From Rapana venosa (lineage: Eukaryota; Mollusca; Gastropoda; Neogastropoda; Muricidae): a DNA stretch of 64,000 nucleotides. The notes under the pieces were generated by a model. That model saw only the letters and a list, made by a program, of their open reading frames with translations. It was not told where the DNA came from and did not search any database. A program made the translations under genes and the position numbers. This document shows positions 1 through 10,765 of this stretch, in pieces. Within the stretch, counting starts at the first letter, position 1; the number at the start of each line of letters is the position of its first letter. The stretch covers positions 57,727,995-57,791,994 of the forward strand of contig CM054155.1 in NCBI GenBank assembly GCA_028751875.1. The letters are read 5' to 3'.

Positions 1-40
1 ACACACAATCGTCTAATGTTCCAATTCCCTTTCCTTCCAG

Positions 41-270
41 GCCATGCCCCTTCCCTTTCCACAGCCCGTGGAACCTTGCTGCCTCCCTTCCCTATCCCCC
101 TTGTCTGTACCCCAGTTCCTCCCCAGCCTCTCCAGACTGTAGCTGCTGCACCAGTGGCTCCACCTAGCAGCCAGTGTCCTGACCCCCGTCTGGTGTCCCA
201 ACCAGGACAATACGCCTGTCAGCTCCTGAACATGGCATCGCAACTTCTCTCACAATACAGATCCTCATGA
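41..270 (+). CDS. 3'-terminal coding exon of an unrecognised proline-rich protein
   Basis: A pyrimidine-rich stretch ending in TTCCAG at 35-40 looks like a splice acceptor, and an open frame runs from there to a TGA at 268-270. The exon would begin at the second base of a codon and encode about 76 residues. They are rich in Pro, Leu and Ala (for example LPPFPIPLVCTPVPPQP), and the chain ends QLLNMASQLLSQYRSS. No domain, signal peptide or membrane segment is evident and I do not recognise the family. The upstream exons lie outside the window. The downstream sequence looks like a 3' UTR. The Met at 16 precedes the acceptor, so I do not take it as a start. The call rests on splice-site context and frame only, and a chance open frame in intergenic DNA is possible. 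Confidence 0.42.
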
Positions 271-440
271 AGACCCGTCTCGCCCTCATAGGGAATCACA
301 CTCAAGTCAATGTTGCTCCTCTGCATTGGACTAAAGCAGATTACACTCGCTCAAAAGCGTTATTGCAATGCTTGATGTGCAAGTCAACAGTATTGTAATT
401 GCCCTTCATGGGATGATTAAAGCGTTTTTGACTTGACTTG
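271..440 (+). other. Probable 3' UTR with polyadenylation signal
   Basis: Non-repetitive sequence follows the stop codon of the exon at 41-270. ATTAAA at 416-421 is a common variant of the polyadenylation signal. A short tandem CTTGA run follows at about 431-447. It is regulatory only if the upstream exon is real. Confidence 0.3.
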
Positions 441-544
441 ACTTGACAGTATCAAAGAGTGTGACTGACTCATTTAGCAGAGCTAAAATCTGGGTTAAAA
501 ACATTTATGATCTTCAAGCATCAATGACTGGTTCGCTGTGTTAA

Positions 545-571
545 AGTCTGGATAATGTGTGTGTGAGAGAG

Positions 572-619
<48 letters not shown>

Positions 620-835
620 ATGTGTGTGTGTGTATGAGTGTGTGCGTGCGTGTGTGTGTGTGTGTGTGGGGGGGGGGTGAGTGTGCATGTGGAGTGTGTG
701 TGTGTGTGCGTGTGTTGCAGTGGGTGGGTGGTGATGGTGGTTTGTGTGTGTTGTGTGTGTATGCGTGCATGCGAAGTTGTGTGTGTGTGTATTGTGTGTT
801 TTGTGGTGTGTGTGTGTGTGTGCATGCTGTGTGAG
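545..835. repeat. (TG)n-rich microsatellite
   Basis: A long GT-alternating tract with GCGT, a short poly-G and TGTTG interruptions. Its Cys/Val- or His/Thr-rich translations are artefacts of the repeat. Confidence 0.95.
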
Positions 836-1370
836 TGCTGCGTGGTTGGGTGCGTCGTGTGGTGTATGACCATGATGCAATTATGTAGTTTCCTATTGTG
901 CTCTTGGGTGGGTTGTTTCCATGCTGTGAAAGACATGATTTTTTATGGGCCTTAATTCACGTGAGGGGAGGCAGGAGGCCATGCTTGCTGAGAAATGTAG
1001 ACACGTTTCCTTAAAGACCTATGCATACAGTGCTTCCCGTGAGAATTTGCATACTGTGTGCTTCCCGAGTTTTGCTGGGCATCCCGGGAGGTGCGTGCAT
1101 GTTATGTGAGCAGACAGGGTGCGTGTGTGGCGCTGATCCAGACAGAGGCATGCATGTTGTGCTTCTTGCAGGCGAGTGAGAGCACGTGTACCTGACGTAT
1201 GGTTGAATGCGTAGTTGCTGGTTTCGTGCGTGCGCACGTGCGTGACTGTGTGTGTGTGTGCGTGCGTGTGTGTGTGTGTGTGCGTGCGTGTGCGTGCGTG
1301 TGTGTGCTGGTAAGCAGACATTGGCTATGTGGGTAATGTTGTTATGAACTGATTACTTGCTGGCTTTGCA
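836..1370. other. Intergenic, with a second (TG)n/(CGTG)n tract
   Basis: No gene or recognisable mobile element is visible. A GT/CGTG microsatellite occupies about 1228-1310. Confidence 0.6.
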
Positions 1371-1900
1371 TTGACGGACAGAGAACGTTGGTTCTTATGT
1401 CATCATTGCTTGATATTTTCTGGTTACTTTAAAGTTTTTGTCTCCAGAAAACTCTGTCGATTTTTTTTGTTTATTGAGAATAAAGCAGTTGAAGAAGTAG
1501 ATGCTTATAAAATTCCAGGTGTCACTATTGACAACAACTTTACTTGGACAGATCATAATATGTTGCTGGGAAAACGACTATTCAACAGGCTTCTTCAGTT
1601 ATCTAAAATTTAAAAAAAAATTATTGATAACAATTCTCGGAAACTCTTCTTTTGTGGCCATGTTTTGCCTATTATTGACTATGCATCCACACTATGGGAC
1701 AATTGCAGTGACACAAATTTGAAAGTTTATCCACCGTTTATATAAAAGAGCATTAAAGTTGGTACTATAAACAATTCACCGGTTGGCTGTCACTATTTCT
1801 CAAATTCTGGTCCATCAATGTGGAATGACCTCCCTCTCTCCCTTCGCTAAAAGCCTACTTATGACACTTTAAAATCCAGCCTCACGACATATTTTTAATA
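1371..1900 (+). pseudogene. Non-LTR retrotransposon remnant (C-terminal end of RT ORF)
   Basis: The plus strand encodes KIPGVTIDNNFTWTDH near 1506-1555, followed in a shifted frame by IDYASTLWDN near 1670-1700 and a late SGPSMWNDLPLS segment near 1805-1845. These are typical of the region after the palm in CR1/L2-like LINE reverse transcriptases. The frame is broken by shifts and stops and all catalytic RT motifs are missing, so this is a dead 5'-truncated copy. A related but less truncated element lies at 24950-26215. Confidence 0.75.
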
Positions 1901-2000
1901 AAACTAATATTTTTTCCCTCCTGTTTCATTTTATTATCTCATGATATTGATCCATCCCTGCCTTCAATCCTCATCACCCTGTCAAAGTGTATTAATTTAT

Positions 2001-2155
<155 letters not shown>

Positions 2156-2210
2156 TTTGTAAATTGAATTTGCTATTAAAATTCTTTGTTATTGGTTGCA
2201 TGTGTAATCT

Positions 2211-2560
2211 TGGGGGGACGGGATAGCCTAGTGGTTAGAACATTGCGCTCGCAATCTGACGACCCGGGTTCGATTCCCGTTCAAGGGGGATATTTTCCCC
2301 TGCAACATTAGTGCCGACTCCACTCTCCCCAAAGTCCTTCGGATGAGACTATAAACCGAGACCCCGTGTGTGAACGCACGCAGAACATCTTGCGCACACG
2401 TTAAATCCTGTTCCGCTTTTCGTAAGAATAGGCCATTGTGTGCCGGTGGGAATAGATGACTAAATGTACAAAACTGCATACAAACGGGGACTGGATGTAA
2501 AAAAGCACATAAGTGCTTATTCCATTATCCTCGATATAAAAGAATAAAATAAAAATAAAA
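2211..2560 (+). mobile_element. SINE family B, near full length
   Basis: A tRNA-like head carries a Pol III A box, TAGCCTAGTGG, at 2224-2234 and a B box, GGTTCGATTCC, at 2267-2277. A body of about 200 bp follows. The 3' tail (2487-2545) contains a small perfect hairpin, AAGCACATAAGTGCTT, and an A-rich end. The same body occurs inverted at 4176-4526 and, eroded, at 9440-9825 and 63475-63850. SINEs of this kind are transcribed by Pol III and moved by a partner LINE. This is the best-preserved plus-strand copy here. Confidence 0.88.
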
Positions 2561-2639
2561 AATAGATACAGATTGAATGCAAGCGCTCTGGTCTGATTAA
2601 ATTACAAGATATAGCGCTAGATACAAATTCCGTAGTAGT

Positions 2640-2897
2640 AGTATTTTATTTATTTATTTTTATTTTATTAATACCACTTTAAGTCACAGCAGATTTCTCT
2701 GCGTGAAATTCGGGCTGCTCTCCCCGGGAAGAGCGCGTCGCCACAAGAGCTGCGCCACCCATTTTTTTTCTTTTTCTGTCTGCAACTGTATTTGTTTCCC
2801 TATCAGAGTGGCTTTTTTCTACAGAATTTTGCCAGGGACAACTCTCTTGTTGCCGTGGGTTATTTTACGTGCGCTAAATAATTATGTGTAACACACG

Positions 2898-2928
<31 letters not shown>

Positions 2929-2950
2929 TAGCGCCCAGACTACCACTCAT
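2640..2950 (-). mobile_element. SINE family A, 5'-truncated
   Basis: Matches the body and tail of the family A copies at 5085-5500 and 17189-17600 in reverse orientation. Shared landmarks are CTGCGTGAAATTCGGGCTG, the GCCAGGGACAACTCTCTTG block and the AAAGACTAGCGCCCAGAC block. The tRNA-like head is missing. A (TAG)n run lies at the truncated end, at about 2950-2975. Confidence 0.88.
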
Positions 2951-2975
2951 AGTAGCAGTAGTAGTAGTAATAGTA

Positions 2976-3960
2976 ACCAGGGTAGTACTAGTCCTGTAGT
3001 AAATCTGACTACTGATGTGCCAACTATTGAACGAGGACTCTGAACTAGGCTACTGATTTGATTCCTATTAATTATTATTTAATAAACATTAATACTCTGA
3101 ATAGTACAAACTGATAACACGCATCTCAAATTGCAAAGCTGTTCCGCTAAACACTTCTTGGTATGAGGTTTAAATGAGCAGTTCCGTTTTAACTGCCGAT
3201 TTTCAAAAAATAAAATCTATTTATTCTGGCGGGGAGGGTGGAACAATCTATAATTATGTGCAGATGATGTCTCCTGTGGCATAACTCAACACTCCTTTCA
3301 TGTCAGTTTAGCAGCGGTAGGTATAGGGATTAACACCCAGATGAGTTAACTTATAATTATATTAACATAACAAAGTTTGACACAACAAACAAAAAAGGGG
3401 ACAGCCTTAATTCGCTTCAAAGATACAAGGCAATTTCTGGATGTGCCACGAACTTAACAGACCTAGGCTAAACCTGACAGCGAACTGAAACTGAAAAGCA
3501 AGTATCATCTACAGGAACAAGCCGCCACAGTGTGGTATTATTTTTCATTACAACTGCTTTACTGGTGATGTTGTAGCAAGTCCACGCTCACCAGACACAT
3601 AATAAAACTTCATTATAGCAAAGCACATGTTACTTACCCAGGTACACGAATGAAAACGTCTGCAAAGATGAATGCAGTGGGGTAGCACAAGACCTCGCTA
3701 AGCCACATGTATGTCAGGGTGGTTTTTTTTAGCGCTGTATAATTTCACGAAGTGTAAACAGGGTTGCGATTGGCGGCAGACACCTGAGGTCATCGACTGG
3801 TTTGGTTTTCTTTTAACTTTCGATTTCCATGCCGAATAGTTGTTGAGGGCACAAGTTTAGTTTTTAGCTTGTTGATATACAAGGTAGATGTTAGAAATAA
3901 ACTGTTTTAAATTCTAACTTTTGTTATGGTTTTCTATTGCGTCTCTCATGATTGGTTGAG
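2976..3960. other. Unique intergenic sequence, nothing recognised
   Basis: Both strands show only short interrupted frames. There is no repeat copy, no splice-flanked frame and no RNA gene that I can support. Confidence 0.5.
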
Positions 3961-3961
3961 C

Positions 3962-4045
3962 ACGCGTGTGTGTGTGTGTGCCTGTGTGTGCATGTGTGTG
4001 TGTGTGTGTGGGCGTGCGTGTGCGGCGCGCGCGCGTGTGAGACAG
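3962..4045. repeat. (TG)n microsatellite
   Basis: GT-alternating tract ending in a GCGCGCGC run. Confidence 0.95.
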
Positions 4046-4175
4046 ACAGAAACATAGGGTGTTCAATGTGTCAAGTCAAAATTATCTTTCTTGAGGGTAG
4101 AAGATTAAGTTATGAATACAACTTCAGTTCATCCTGCCCTCACAAAATGTGTGTATGTGTGTGTGTTTATTTATT

Positions 4176-4526
4176 TTTTTTATTTGATTCTTTTATATCG
4201 AGAATAATGGAATAAGCACTTATGTGCTTTTTTTACATCCATTTCCCGTGTGTATGTGGTTTTGTAAATTCTGTCATCTGTTCCCATCGGCACTCAATGG
4301 CCTACTCTTACGAAAAGCGGAACAGGATTTAACGTGTGCGCAAGATGTTCTGCGTGCGTTTGCACATGGAGCCTCGGTTTATAGTCTCATCCGAAGGACT
4401 TTTGGGGAGAGTGGAATCTACACTGATGTTAACTCCAGGGAGAAATATCCCCTTGAGCGGGAATCGAACCCGGGTCGTCAGATTGCGAGCGCAATGTTCT
4501 GACCACTAGGCTATCCCATCCCCCTG
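4176..4526 (-). mobile_element. SINE family B, near full length, minus strand
   Basis: Reverse complement of the copy at 2211-2560. The tail hairpin lies at about 4214-4230, the body block GACTTTTGGGGAGAGTGGA near 4397, the B box near 4464-4475 and the A box near 4505-4515. (TG)n tracts flank it on both sides. Confidence 0.88.
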
Positions 4527-4529
4527 TCC

Positions 4530-4535
4530 TCACAA

Positions 4536-4583
<48 letters not shown>

Positions 4584-4822
4584 TGTGTGTGTGTGTGTTG
4601 TGTGTGTGTGGTGTGTAACTCTGCAAGTTCGTGTGCCTGTTCAGTGTTCATATGAATAAATCATGTGCATGTGCCTATTGCCCATTCATTAGTGTTACTT
4701 AGTAATAATAATAATAATAATGTATGGAATTTATATAGCGTACAGTATATGTACAGGATAGTACAGGATATGTTAGCTTGCATTATTGTGCATTTATCAT
4801 TAGTGTTTGTTGGCAATTTCCT

Positions 4823-4865
<43 letters not shown>

Positions 4866-4925
4866 CGCGCGCTCGCGCGTGCGTGCGTGCGTGTTTGTGT
4901 GCGTTTTTGTTTTTTTTGCAAGATA
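4530..4925. repeat. (TG)n tracts flanking a fragment of dispersed repeat D
   Basis: TG microsatellites occupy about 4538-4616 and 4824-4902, the latter ending in CGCG. Between them is (AAT)n plus TGTATGGAATTTATATAGCG at about 4702-4740, the end of a dispersed repeat (called D here) also seen at 15226, 22605, 28126 and 57485. AAGATATAGCGCTATA at about 4920-4935 is the same motif inverted. Confidence 0.8.
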
Positions 4926-5017
4926 TAGCGCTATAAAAATTCCTTTTTAAATTATTATTATTATTATTAAGCCTGCCATGAGTCTATGCATCCCCTCCCC
5001 CCACCCCCCTATGCTGC

Positions 5018-5048
5018 CCCCCCCCCCCCCCCCCCCAAAAAAAAAAAA
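5018..5048. repeat. Poly-C/poly-A homopolymer junction
   Basis: About 18 C followed directly by about 12 A. Length is probably unreliable. Confidence 0.85.
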
Positions 5049-5084
5049 GCAAAGCCAAACACAAGCCTGTATGCAGTGTGTTGT

Positions 5085-5222
5085 GGATCGGTGGTCTAGA
5101 GGTAACGCGCCTGTCTAGAAAGCGAAAAGTCCGGGTCCGGAAGTGTGCGGTGGTTCGTATCCCGTTTGGGCCCGAAACTTTTTCCCCCATCCATTAGACC
5201 ATGAGTGGTGGTCTGGGCGCTA

Positions 5223-5253
<31 letters not shown>

Positions 5254-5500
5254 CGTGTGTTACAAAAAACTTTTCAGCGCACGTGAAAGAACCCACGGCA
5301 ACAAGAGAGTTGTCCCTGGCAAAATTCTTAGAAAAAAGCCACTCTGATAGGGAAAAAAAATACAGTTGCAGACCAAAAGAAAAAAAAAAGGGTGGCGCTG
5401 CTCTTGTGGCGACGCGCTCTCCCCGGGGAAAACAGCCCGAATTTCACGCAGAGAAATCTCGTGACTTAAAGTGGTGTAAAATAAAATAAAATAAATACAC
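5085..5500 (+). mobile_element. SINE family A, near full length
   Basis: The tRNA-like head carries an A box, TGGTCTAGAGG (about 5092-5102), and a B box, GGTTCGTATCC (about 5152-5162). The 60-bp spacing and the extra stem between them fit a Ser/Leu-type tRNA ancestor. The body of about 300 bp is shared with five other copies in the window, and the tail is AAATAAAATAAATA. One mismatch in the B box compared with the 17189 copy. Confidence 0.9.
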
Positions 5501-5690
5501 CACCTTTCAGCCCCGACATTCACACTTCTCCCCTCACAACAGCAGCAACCATTTTATAGGGTGATTTTTCTGCTCTGTACATATGTCTGCTTCATCTCCA
5601 TATAAAAATAATAATAATAATAACAGCATTTTGCCAAAGACAATCCTCTTGCTGTCATGACGTTGTGTGCTAAAATAATGAGTTGGAGAG

Positions 5691-5990
5691 GACGGGATAG
5701 CCCAGTGGTCAGAGCACTCGCTTTCCCCCAACCAAGGTTAAGCAGCGTCGAGCGTGGTTACCACTTGAATGGGTGACCGTTTGCGCGCCTTGGCTTCAGT
5801 ACAGTCCCCCAGATTTTTATGGGTACCTGCCCTCTTTAGGGTCAGGGAAGGTAAAGCAGTGAGGGAGAGGAGATGGGCACCGCCCTCAATATGCTGGCCC
5901 CTAGAGAAGTGAGGTCTCTGACGCCTCGCTCCCCTACGACCTTATAGGTTATGGGGGAACACCTTTAAATGGGTTGCACATGTGGCCTCA
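5691..5990 (+). mobile_element. SINE family C: tRNA-like 5' half joined to a 5S rRNA-like segment
   Basis: The head begins GACGGGATAGCCCAGTGG, with a Pol III A box at 5698-5708 like that of family B, but no tRNA B box follows. Instead 5734-5779 closely resembles the 3' half of eukaryotic 5S rRNA: GGTTAAGCAGCGTCGAGC, then TGGTTACCACTTGAATGGG, then TGACCG. This covers the 5S internal control region (box A, intermediate element and box C). A body of about 200 bp follows, with the landmarks CTGCCCTCTTTAGGGTCAGG and CAATATGCTGGCCCCTAGAG. The same structure recurs at 11752, 16421 and 54719, so it is a family and not a chance junction. Confidence 0.85.
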
Positions 5991-8015
5991 GTTTATTTTC
6001 ACATCCAACACATGAGCATGCAGATATCGTTTCCGTTGTTTGTGTTTCTAGGCTAGAGGTCAAAGATTCGCTAATGGTGGAACAGGTGTCTGTGTCTTTG
6101 GCCGTTATCTCCCACCATTAATTTTAGGTGGCGGCAGTCTGATTTTCAGGGATGATGTCTGAACAAGACATCAGTATGCATGCGGTTTTTGTTTTGCTTT
6201 GTTGTTGTTGTGTTTTTTAAAAAATATCATTTTAGAACAAATGCAGTTCATTATTTCATTATTCATGTCATACAATGAGAATACAAGATTATAACTCAAA
6301 TATGTTTACTTTCAATCTAGTATCCATGTAGAATTCATTGGAATGAGATGGTTGATTCTTCGGCAAAGTAGGGGCCTCGGAAAGAGCACTGAAGTGCTTG
6401 TACTAGGTGAAAGTAAACTATTAGAGTTACAGTTTTCATCGAATAACCACGCGTCTAAAGCAGGTAGAAAATCAATGACTTTCAGCTGAGGATCATTAGG
6501 GACCATGTGTAGTGTTGTTATTTGTGTGTGGTGTGTGTGTGTGTGTGTGGTGGTGTGTGTGTTGGGGTGGGTTTGTGGTGTGTGTGTGGGTGGTCTCTCC
6601 CTCTCTCTCCCCCAGATGATAAAACACCAGCATCATTTTCAGGCACTTTAGTTCCCCTTTATTGAAACACCAACAAATGGAAATGTTCTTCAAACATTTA
6701 CACTTCCAAACCTTCCCAAAGAAAGAACACCCATCCCCAACTTAATAATAAACACAAAAGCAAATAAAGTCAAACGTCATTTTACAAGCAAATAAAGTCA
6801 AACGTCATTTTACAAACGATAAGTGTTTCAGATATAGCAGTGTAAGTAATCAAGCAATCAAGGAAAGTTGATTTAATCGTTCAGTCCTTCCCTATTAACC
6901 TAGGTAAGCAAACTCAACTAAAGTAAGCTACCAGCAAGTAACAGGGTTTTTCCTTTTGATATCCAGCCCCAAGCTTCTTTACAAATAAAAACTGTTCAAA
7001 GCTGATACAGAAATCTATACAATGGCCATCACTGTCCTAAACTTCTTTACAAATAAAAACTGTTCAAACCTGATCAAGAAATCTGTACAATAGCTATCAC
7101 TGTCCGTGCCAATATGACAATACCCGGTCTTGCCATATTTTCTGATCCGGATTACCATTTTTGTACACACCCAAATGGCTGATGCACCTTGAACTGAACA
7201 CACGGTAAGTCAAGAAGGAAAAAACAAATCCGGATTTTCTAGACTTAAGAGTAGTTTCAACACACAGAGAACAACCTTGAAGAATGACTGCAGCACCAAC
7301 ACTATGTGACCCACAAGAGCTGCCAACAAAGGCGACCAAACCACGTGAAACAGGCGATCCTAACGCTACCAGTTGTCTGTGGTGATACAGCACATGTTCA
7401 CTACAGCAAAAACAATGACTGAGAACAGTGGCTAATACAAACAAGAGAGACACACATACAAGGAGTCACGATGTGGCCACAACAGCCTAACGTGGCACGT
7501 GAAAAAAGCAGTCTAAAGAGGCCACAATACAGGCCTAGAGTGGCACATCACCAGCTTAAGGGCTCGGCACATGCTAATGAATGCTTAGTTGACACTACCA
7601 CAAGTTGGCGTTGAAACTCGCAAGCTCGCGGCACGTGCTGGCACTTTGAATCTACCGCAAAGCAATCCCATGCTATACTTGTTTATGGAAAACTCTCACG
7701 AAAATATCCATTATTCCCCCAATACTAACATTCGCTTTGATATGTTGCTTTACAAGATTCAATGCTATATAAATTCCATACGTTATTATTACAAGATTCA
7801 ATGCTATATAAATTCCATACATTGTTATTTATTATAAATATTTGATAAAAACCAGCTTCCAACACTCATGACAAAAGTCAACAAGATAAAGTTATCTTTG
7901 CTGCTTCTGCTCACTGTGACCACCACTGTTGTTATCTTTTTGAATCAAGAGATAAACATACATTATTTCACTAAGTGTGCAAGTTTCATAGTCAGACAGT
8001 GACACCTCCGCCATT
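5991..8015. other. Intergenic with short tandem duplications
   Basis: No gene recognised. Contents: a GT-rich microsatellite at about 6520-6595; a direct duplication of about 27 bp around CAAATAAAGTCAAACGTCAT (6757-6815); a duplication of about 67 bp around CTTCTTTACAAATAAAAACT (6975-7105); and a duplication of about 42 bp around ACAAGATTCAATGCTATATA (7752-7825). Confidence 0.7.
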
Positions 8016-8019
8016 GTGG

Positions 8020-8290
8020 AACTAGTTCCACGAAAAACAAACCAAGGCTGTAATTCAATCCAATCCTGTTGTTTACAGCCCCGCTGACCACAGAGGCCAT
8101 AATTATCAGGGCTGTCACCTCGTCAACTTTTAAACCTCAGACTAAAACTGTGCAGCTATACACAGATTAAAACAGGAGAGTATAAAACCAACTCTACTGT
8201 CGTTCCTTGTATCAACGCCCTGGCCAACTATAAGGGTCAACCCAGGACTGTCACCGCGTTGTGGGAAAAACCACATCAACCACATTGAGA
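8020..8290 (-). repeat. Unclassified dispersed repeat E, minus copy
   Basis: The reverse complement of this segment aligns with 13500-13745. Shared landmarks are TTGATACAAGGAACGACAGT, GAGTTGGTTTTATACTCT and GGCCTCTGTGGTCAGCGGG. No protein or Pol III promoter is visible. Family unknown. Confidence 0.72.
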
Positions 8291-9120
8291 TAAAACCAAA
8301 CCCAGATTCCTTAAAACAGCCTTGTTCTTAGTGAGCAACTGCAACACCTTCACTCATATCAGACGGGAAAAGCCCGATTCACTCAGGAGGCTGGGACTGG
8401 CTGCTCCAGCCTAACCACTGGCTGTTGAACAGCAGGATCAAGCCCAGCCAGCCACCACTGACTCGCTTCTACCACTGGCCAACTCTGCTGAAGGCAGTGT
8501 GCAACTGTTGCCACCACAAAGTCGAGAGCTGCAGCAAGCAAAAAGTGGTAACGTGTGTCGATCCCTTTGTGATGCGACAATAATAGCAGTGTAGCGTGAT
8601 ACCAATGGCGGAGTAAAGAGCTAAGATCACCAGCTACAATACCAGTTATGAGTGGCCACTGTACCGGTTTATTATGGCGATACTAAACTTTTTTTAAAAA
8701 GTGAATCTACCAGCTTCCCCTTGTTATTTCGTTTGCTTTTTACACCGTCAGATGTGTTTGGGCGAAACAGTGGCAAGTCCTTTCCAGCTCCTCTCGTGGG
8801 CCGTACAGCTTGGTTTGCAGGGTTATGTTATCTCTGTCAGCCACACAGTCTTCCTCAGGTCGCTGAATAGGGTGCACCTCTGAAGGATGTGCTCGCCAGT
8901 CTGGTTTTATTTACCACAGGCACACAGGGGAGAGGGAACGAGTTTCAGCTTTGATCTACCAGCTTACAACAGCTTTAGGCAATGCTGGAATTTTTCCCTG
9001 TTTGTGATGCAGAGAATTTGAACCAGTGGTGTTAACAAAACTAGCTTAGAATAGATAACGAACCAGAGTAACAACAATACAAGCTGGATGTGGCAATAAT
9101 GCTAATCTAGAATCATTGTA
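8291..9120. other. Intergenic, nothing recognised
   Basis: Only short interrupted frames on both strands. No repeat family that I can place. Confidence 0.5.
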
Positions 9121-9124
9121 GATT

Positions 9125-9182
9125 TTTAATTTATTTATTCTTTTATATCGCGGAAAATGGAATAAGCACCCATGTGCCTTAG
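9125..9182 (-). mobile_element. SINE B-type 3' tail fragment
   Basis: Inverted tail only (TTATATCGCGGAAAATGGAA, then AAGCACCCATGTGCCTT). No head or body. Confidence 0.7.
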
Positions 9183-9229
9183 AGCCACTACAACATAAAG
9201 AGTGATATTATATAATGTAAATCTACAGA

Positions 9230-9430
9230 GCTACACCAAAATACCAACCCAGATTGTTTGAAAAAAATGGCAAAAACCCATCAGCCTTGAATGGTAGAAA
9301 CCCCCAACCCAACTACAGTGACAAAAAACCAGAGTAAAATGGCAAAATTTTCAGCCTAAAATGACAGAAATGTACCAGCAGAGAGTCAAAGAAAACATTC
9401 ATCTAAAATGATGCAAAATGTCACCAAAGA
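9230..9430. repeat. Degenerate short tandem array (part 1)
   Basis: Loose repetition of an AAAATGGCARAAA-type motif roughly every 25-40 bp. It is interrupted by the SINE at 9440 and resumes after it. Confidence 0.5.
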
Positions 9431-9439
9431 ATTGTATCT

Positions 9440-9825
9440 ATTTTTTCGTCTTTTACATTGAGGATAATGGAATAAGCACTTATGTGCTTTTTTACATCCA
9501 GTCCCCGTGTGTATGCGGTATTGTCAATTCTGTCATTTTTTTTCCCACCCCCACAAATTGGCCTACTCTTAAAAAAACACGGAACGGGTTTTTAACTTGG
9601 CAAGATGTTCGCGTGTTTCACACACAACCTCATTTATATTCTATAAAAAAGACTTTTTGGGGTAAACGCACAACTAAAAAAAAGATAAAAAGGGGGACAG
9701 AAAATTTAACCTGCAATGAAACAAATACTCCAAAACGGGCAAAAAAATACCCAAAATCACAAAAAGGGCACAACGACAGAGAATCCATCAAACTGCATAC
9801 AAAAATCGGGTTTAAAGGGGGATTG
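9440..9825 (-). mobile_element. SINE family B, minus strand, sequence-eroded
   Basis: Tail, body and head order match 4176-4526 (GGATAATGGAATAAGCACTT, then GTCCCCGTGTGTATGCGG, then AAGACTTTTTGGGG). The body is full of homopolymer expansions and neighbour-copy changes, and the head is barely recognisable. The matching copies elsewhere make a sequencing or consensus artefact as likely as age. Confidence 0.72.
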
Positions 9826-9829
9826 AAAT

Positions 9830-10250
9830 AATTGCCCCAAACCAAAGACAATCCCAACAAAACAGAAAAAAATTTCTAAAAAGACGCCAAATAACAGTTA
9901 ATAGACAGAAAATATCCCTAAATTGGCACAGAATAAAAGCTTAATACAATATTAACAAAAAAAACCCCGCCACCCAAAAGACACAGAAAAATGTCAAATA
10001 AAAAATGACACAGACGGGCCCCAAAAAACTAAAAAAAGGTTGCTTAAAATGGCAAAAACGTAACCAAAATGACACAAAATATCAAAAAAGCGTGACATGA
10101 AATATTCCCTAAAAACTGCATAAACAGGGCGGCAAAAAAATATTAACCTAAATGACATCAACGAGAGCAAATTGGTTTAAAATATTAACCACAATGAACC
10201 AAATCCAAAAGAGTAACGAAAAAAAAACCCAAATAACAAAATGATTGCAC
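9830..10250. repeat. Degenerate short tandem array (part 2)
   Basis: Continuation of the AAAATGGCAnAAA-like degenerate repetition after the SINE. A-rich with many homopolymers. Confidence 0.45.
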
Positions 10251-10539
10251 AGAGTATGAATAAGTAAATAACGCATCAAGAAACGAATAGAAAATACATA
10301 AATATGCCCAGCAGACTACACATGCATGCATACAACCACTCCACCATCCATCCATGACCATTCATCCCTACATACGTGCATAAATGCACTGACAGTAAAT
10401 GGAAAAACAACAAAAAATCAATAATAAAACAGCCAAACAAATAAACAACTAAATAATAAAACTTTGGCAATAACACCTGATGATGTTCTCCAGTAATTTC
10501 TGTTCTCCTCTGGTTGTGTTTCTCTCCTCCGACAACCTG

Positions 10540-10765
10540 ACCTTGACTTTCCCCTTTCTCACCTCCCCCTACCCTTTCCCGTCCTTCCCCTTGGGATGAC
10601 CTTTTCCTTTTTTTGCCACTTTTGCCCTTCCGATGACCTTTCCTTTGTGACCTTTGCCCTTTTTGGTGACCTTTACCCTTTTTTTTTTTGGGCCCTTTTC
10701 GGACCTTTTCACTTTTTACCCCTCATTGCGGCCTTTACCTTTGCCCTTTTGGTCGCCTTGGGGCT
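10540..10765. repeat. TGACCTTT-rich low-complexity tandem tract
   Basis: The motif TGACCTTTNCCCTTTT recurs with a period near 19 bp. Two perfect direct-repeat-1 arrangements of nuclear receptor half-sites occur at 10648-10660 (TGACCTTTGCCCT) and 10667-10679 (TGACCTTTACCCT). No adjacent promoter or gene is evident. Confidence 0.5.

Noticed and set aside
559..834. Cys/Val- or His/Thr-rich small proteins at the many TG/CA tracts
   Set aside because: Microsatellite translations only.
2211..2285. Genuine tRNA gene (also 5085, 17189, 4450-4526)
   Set aside because: A and B boxes are present, but cloverleaf pairing is poor and each is joined to a repeated SINE body.
5734..5779. 5S rRNA gene or pseudogene
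   Set aside because: Only the internal promoter half is present and it is always within the same repeated element.
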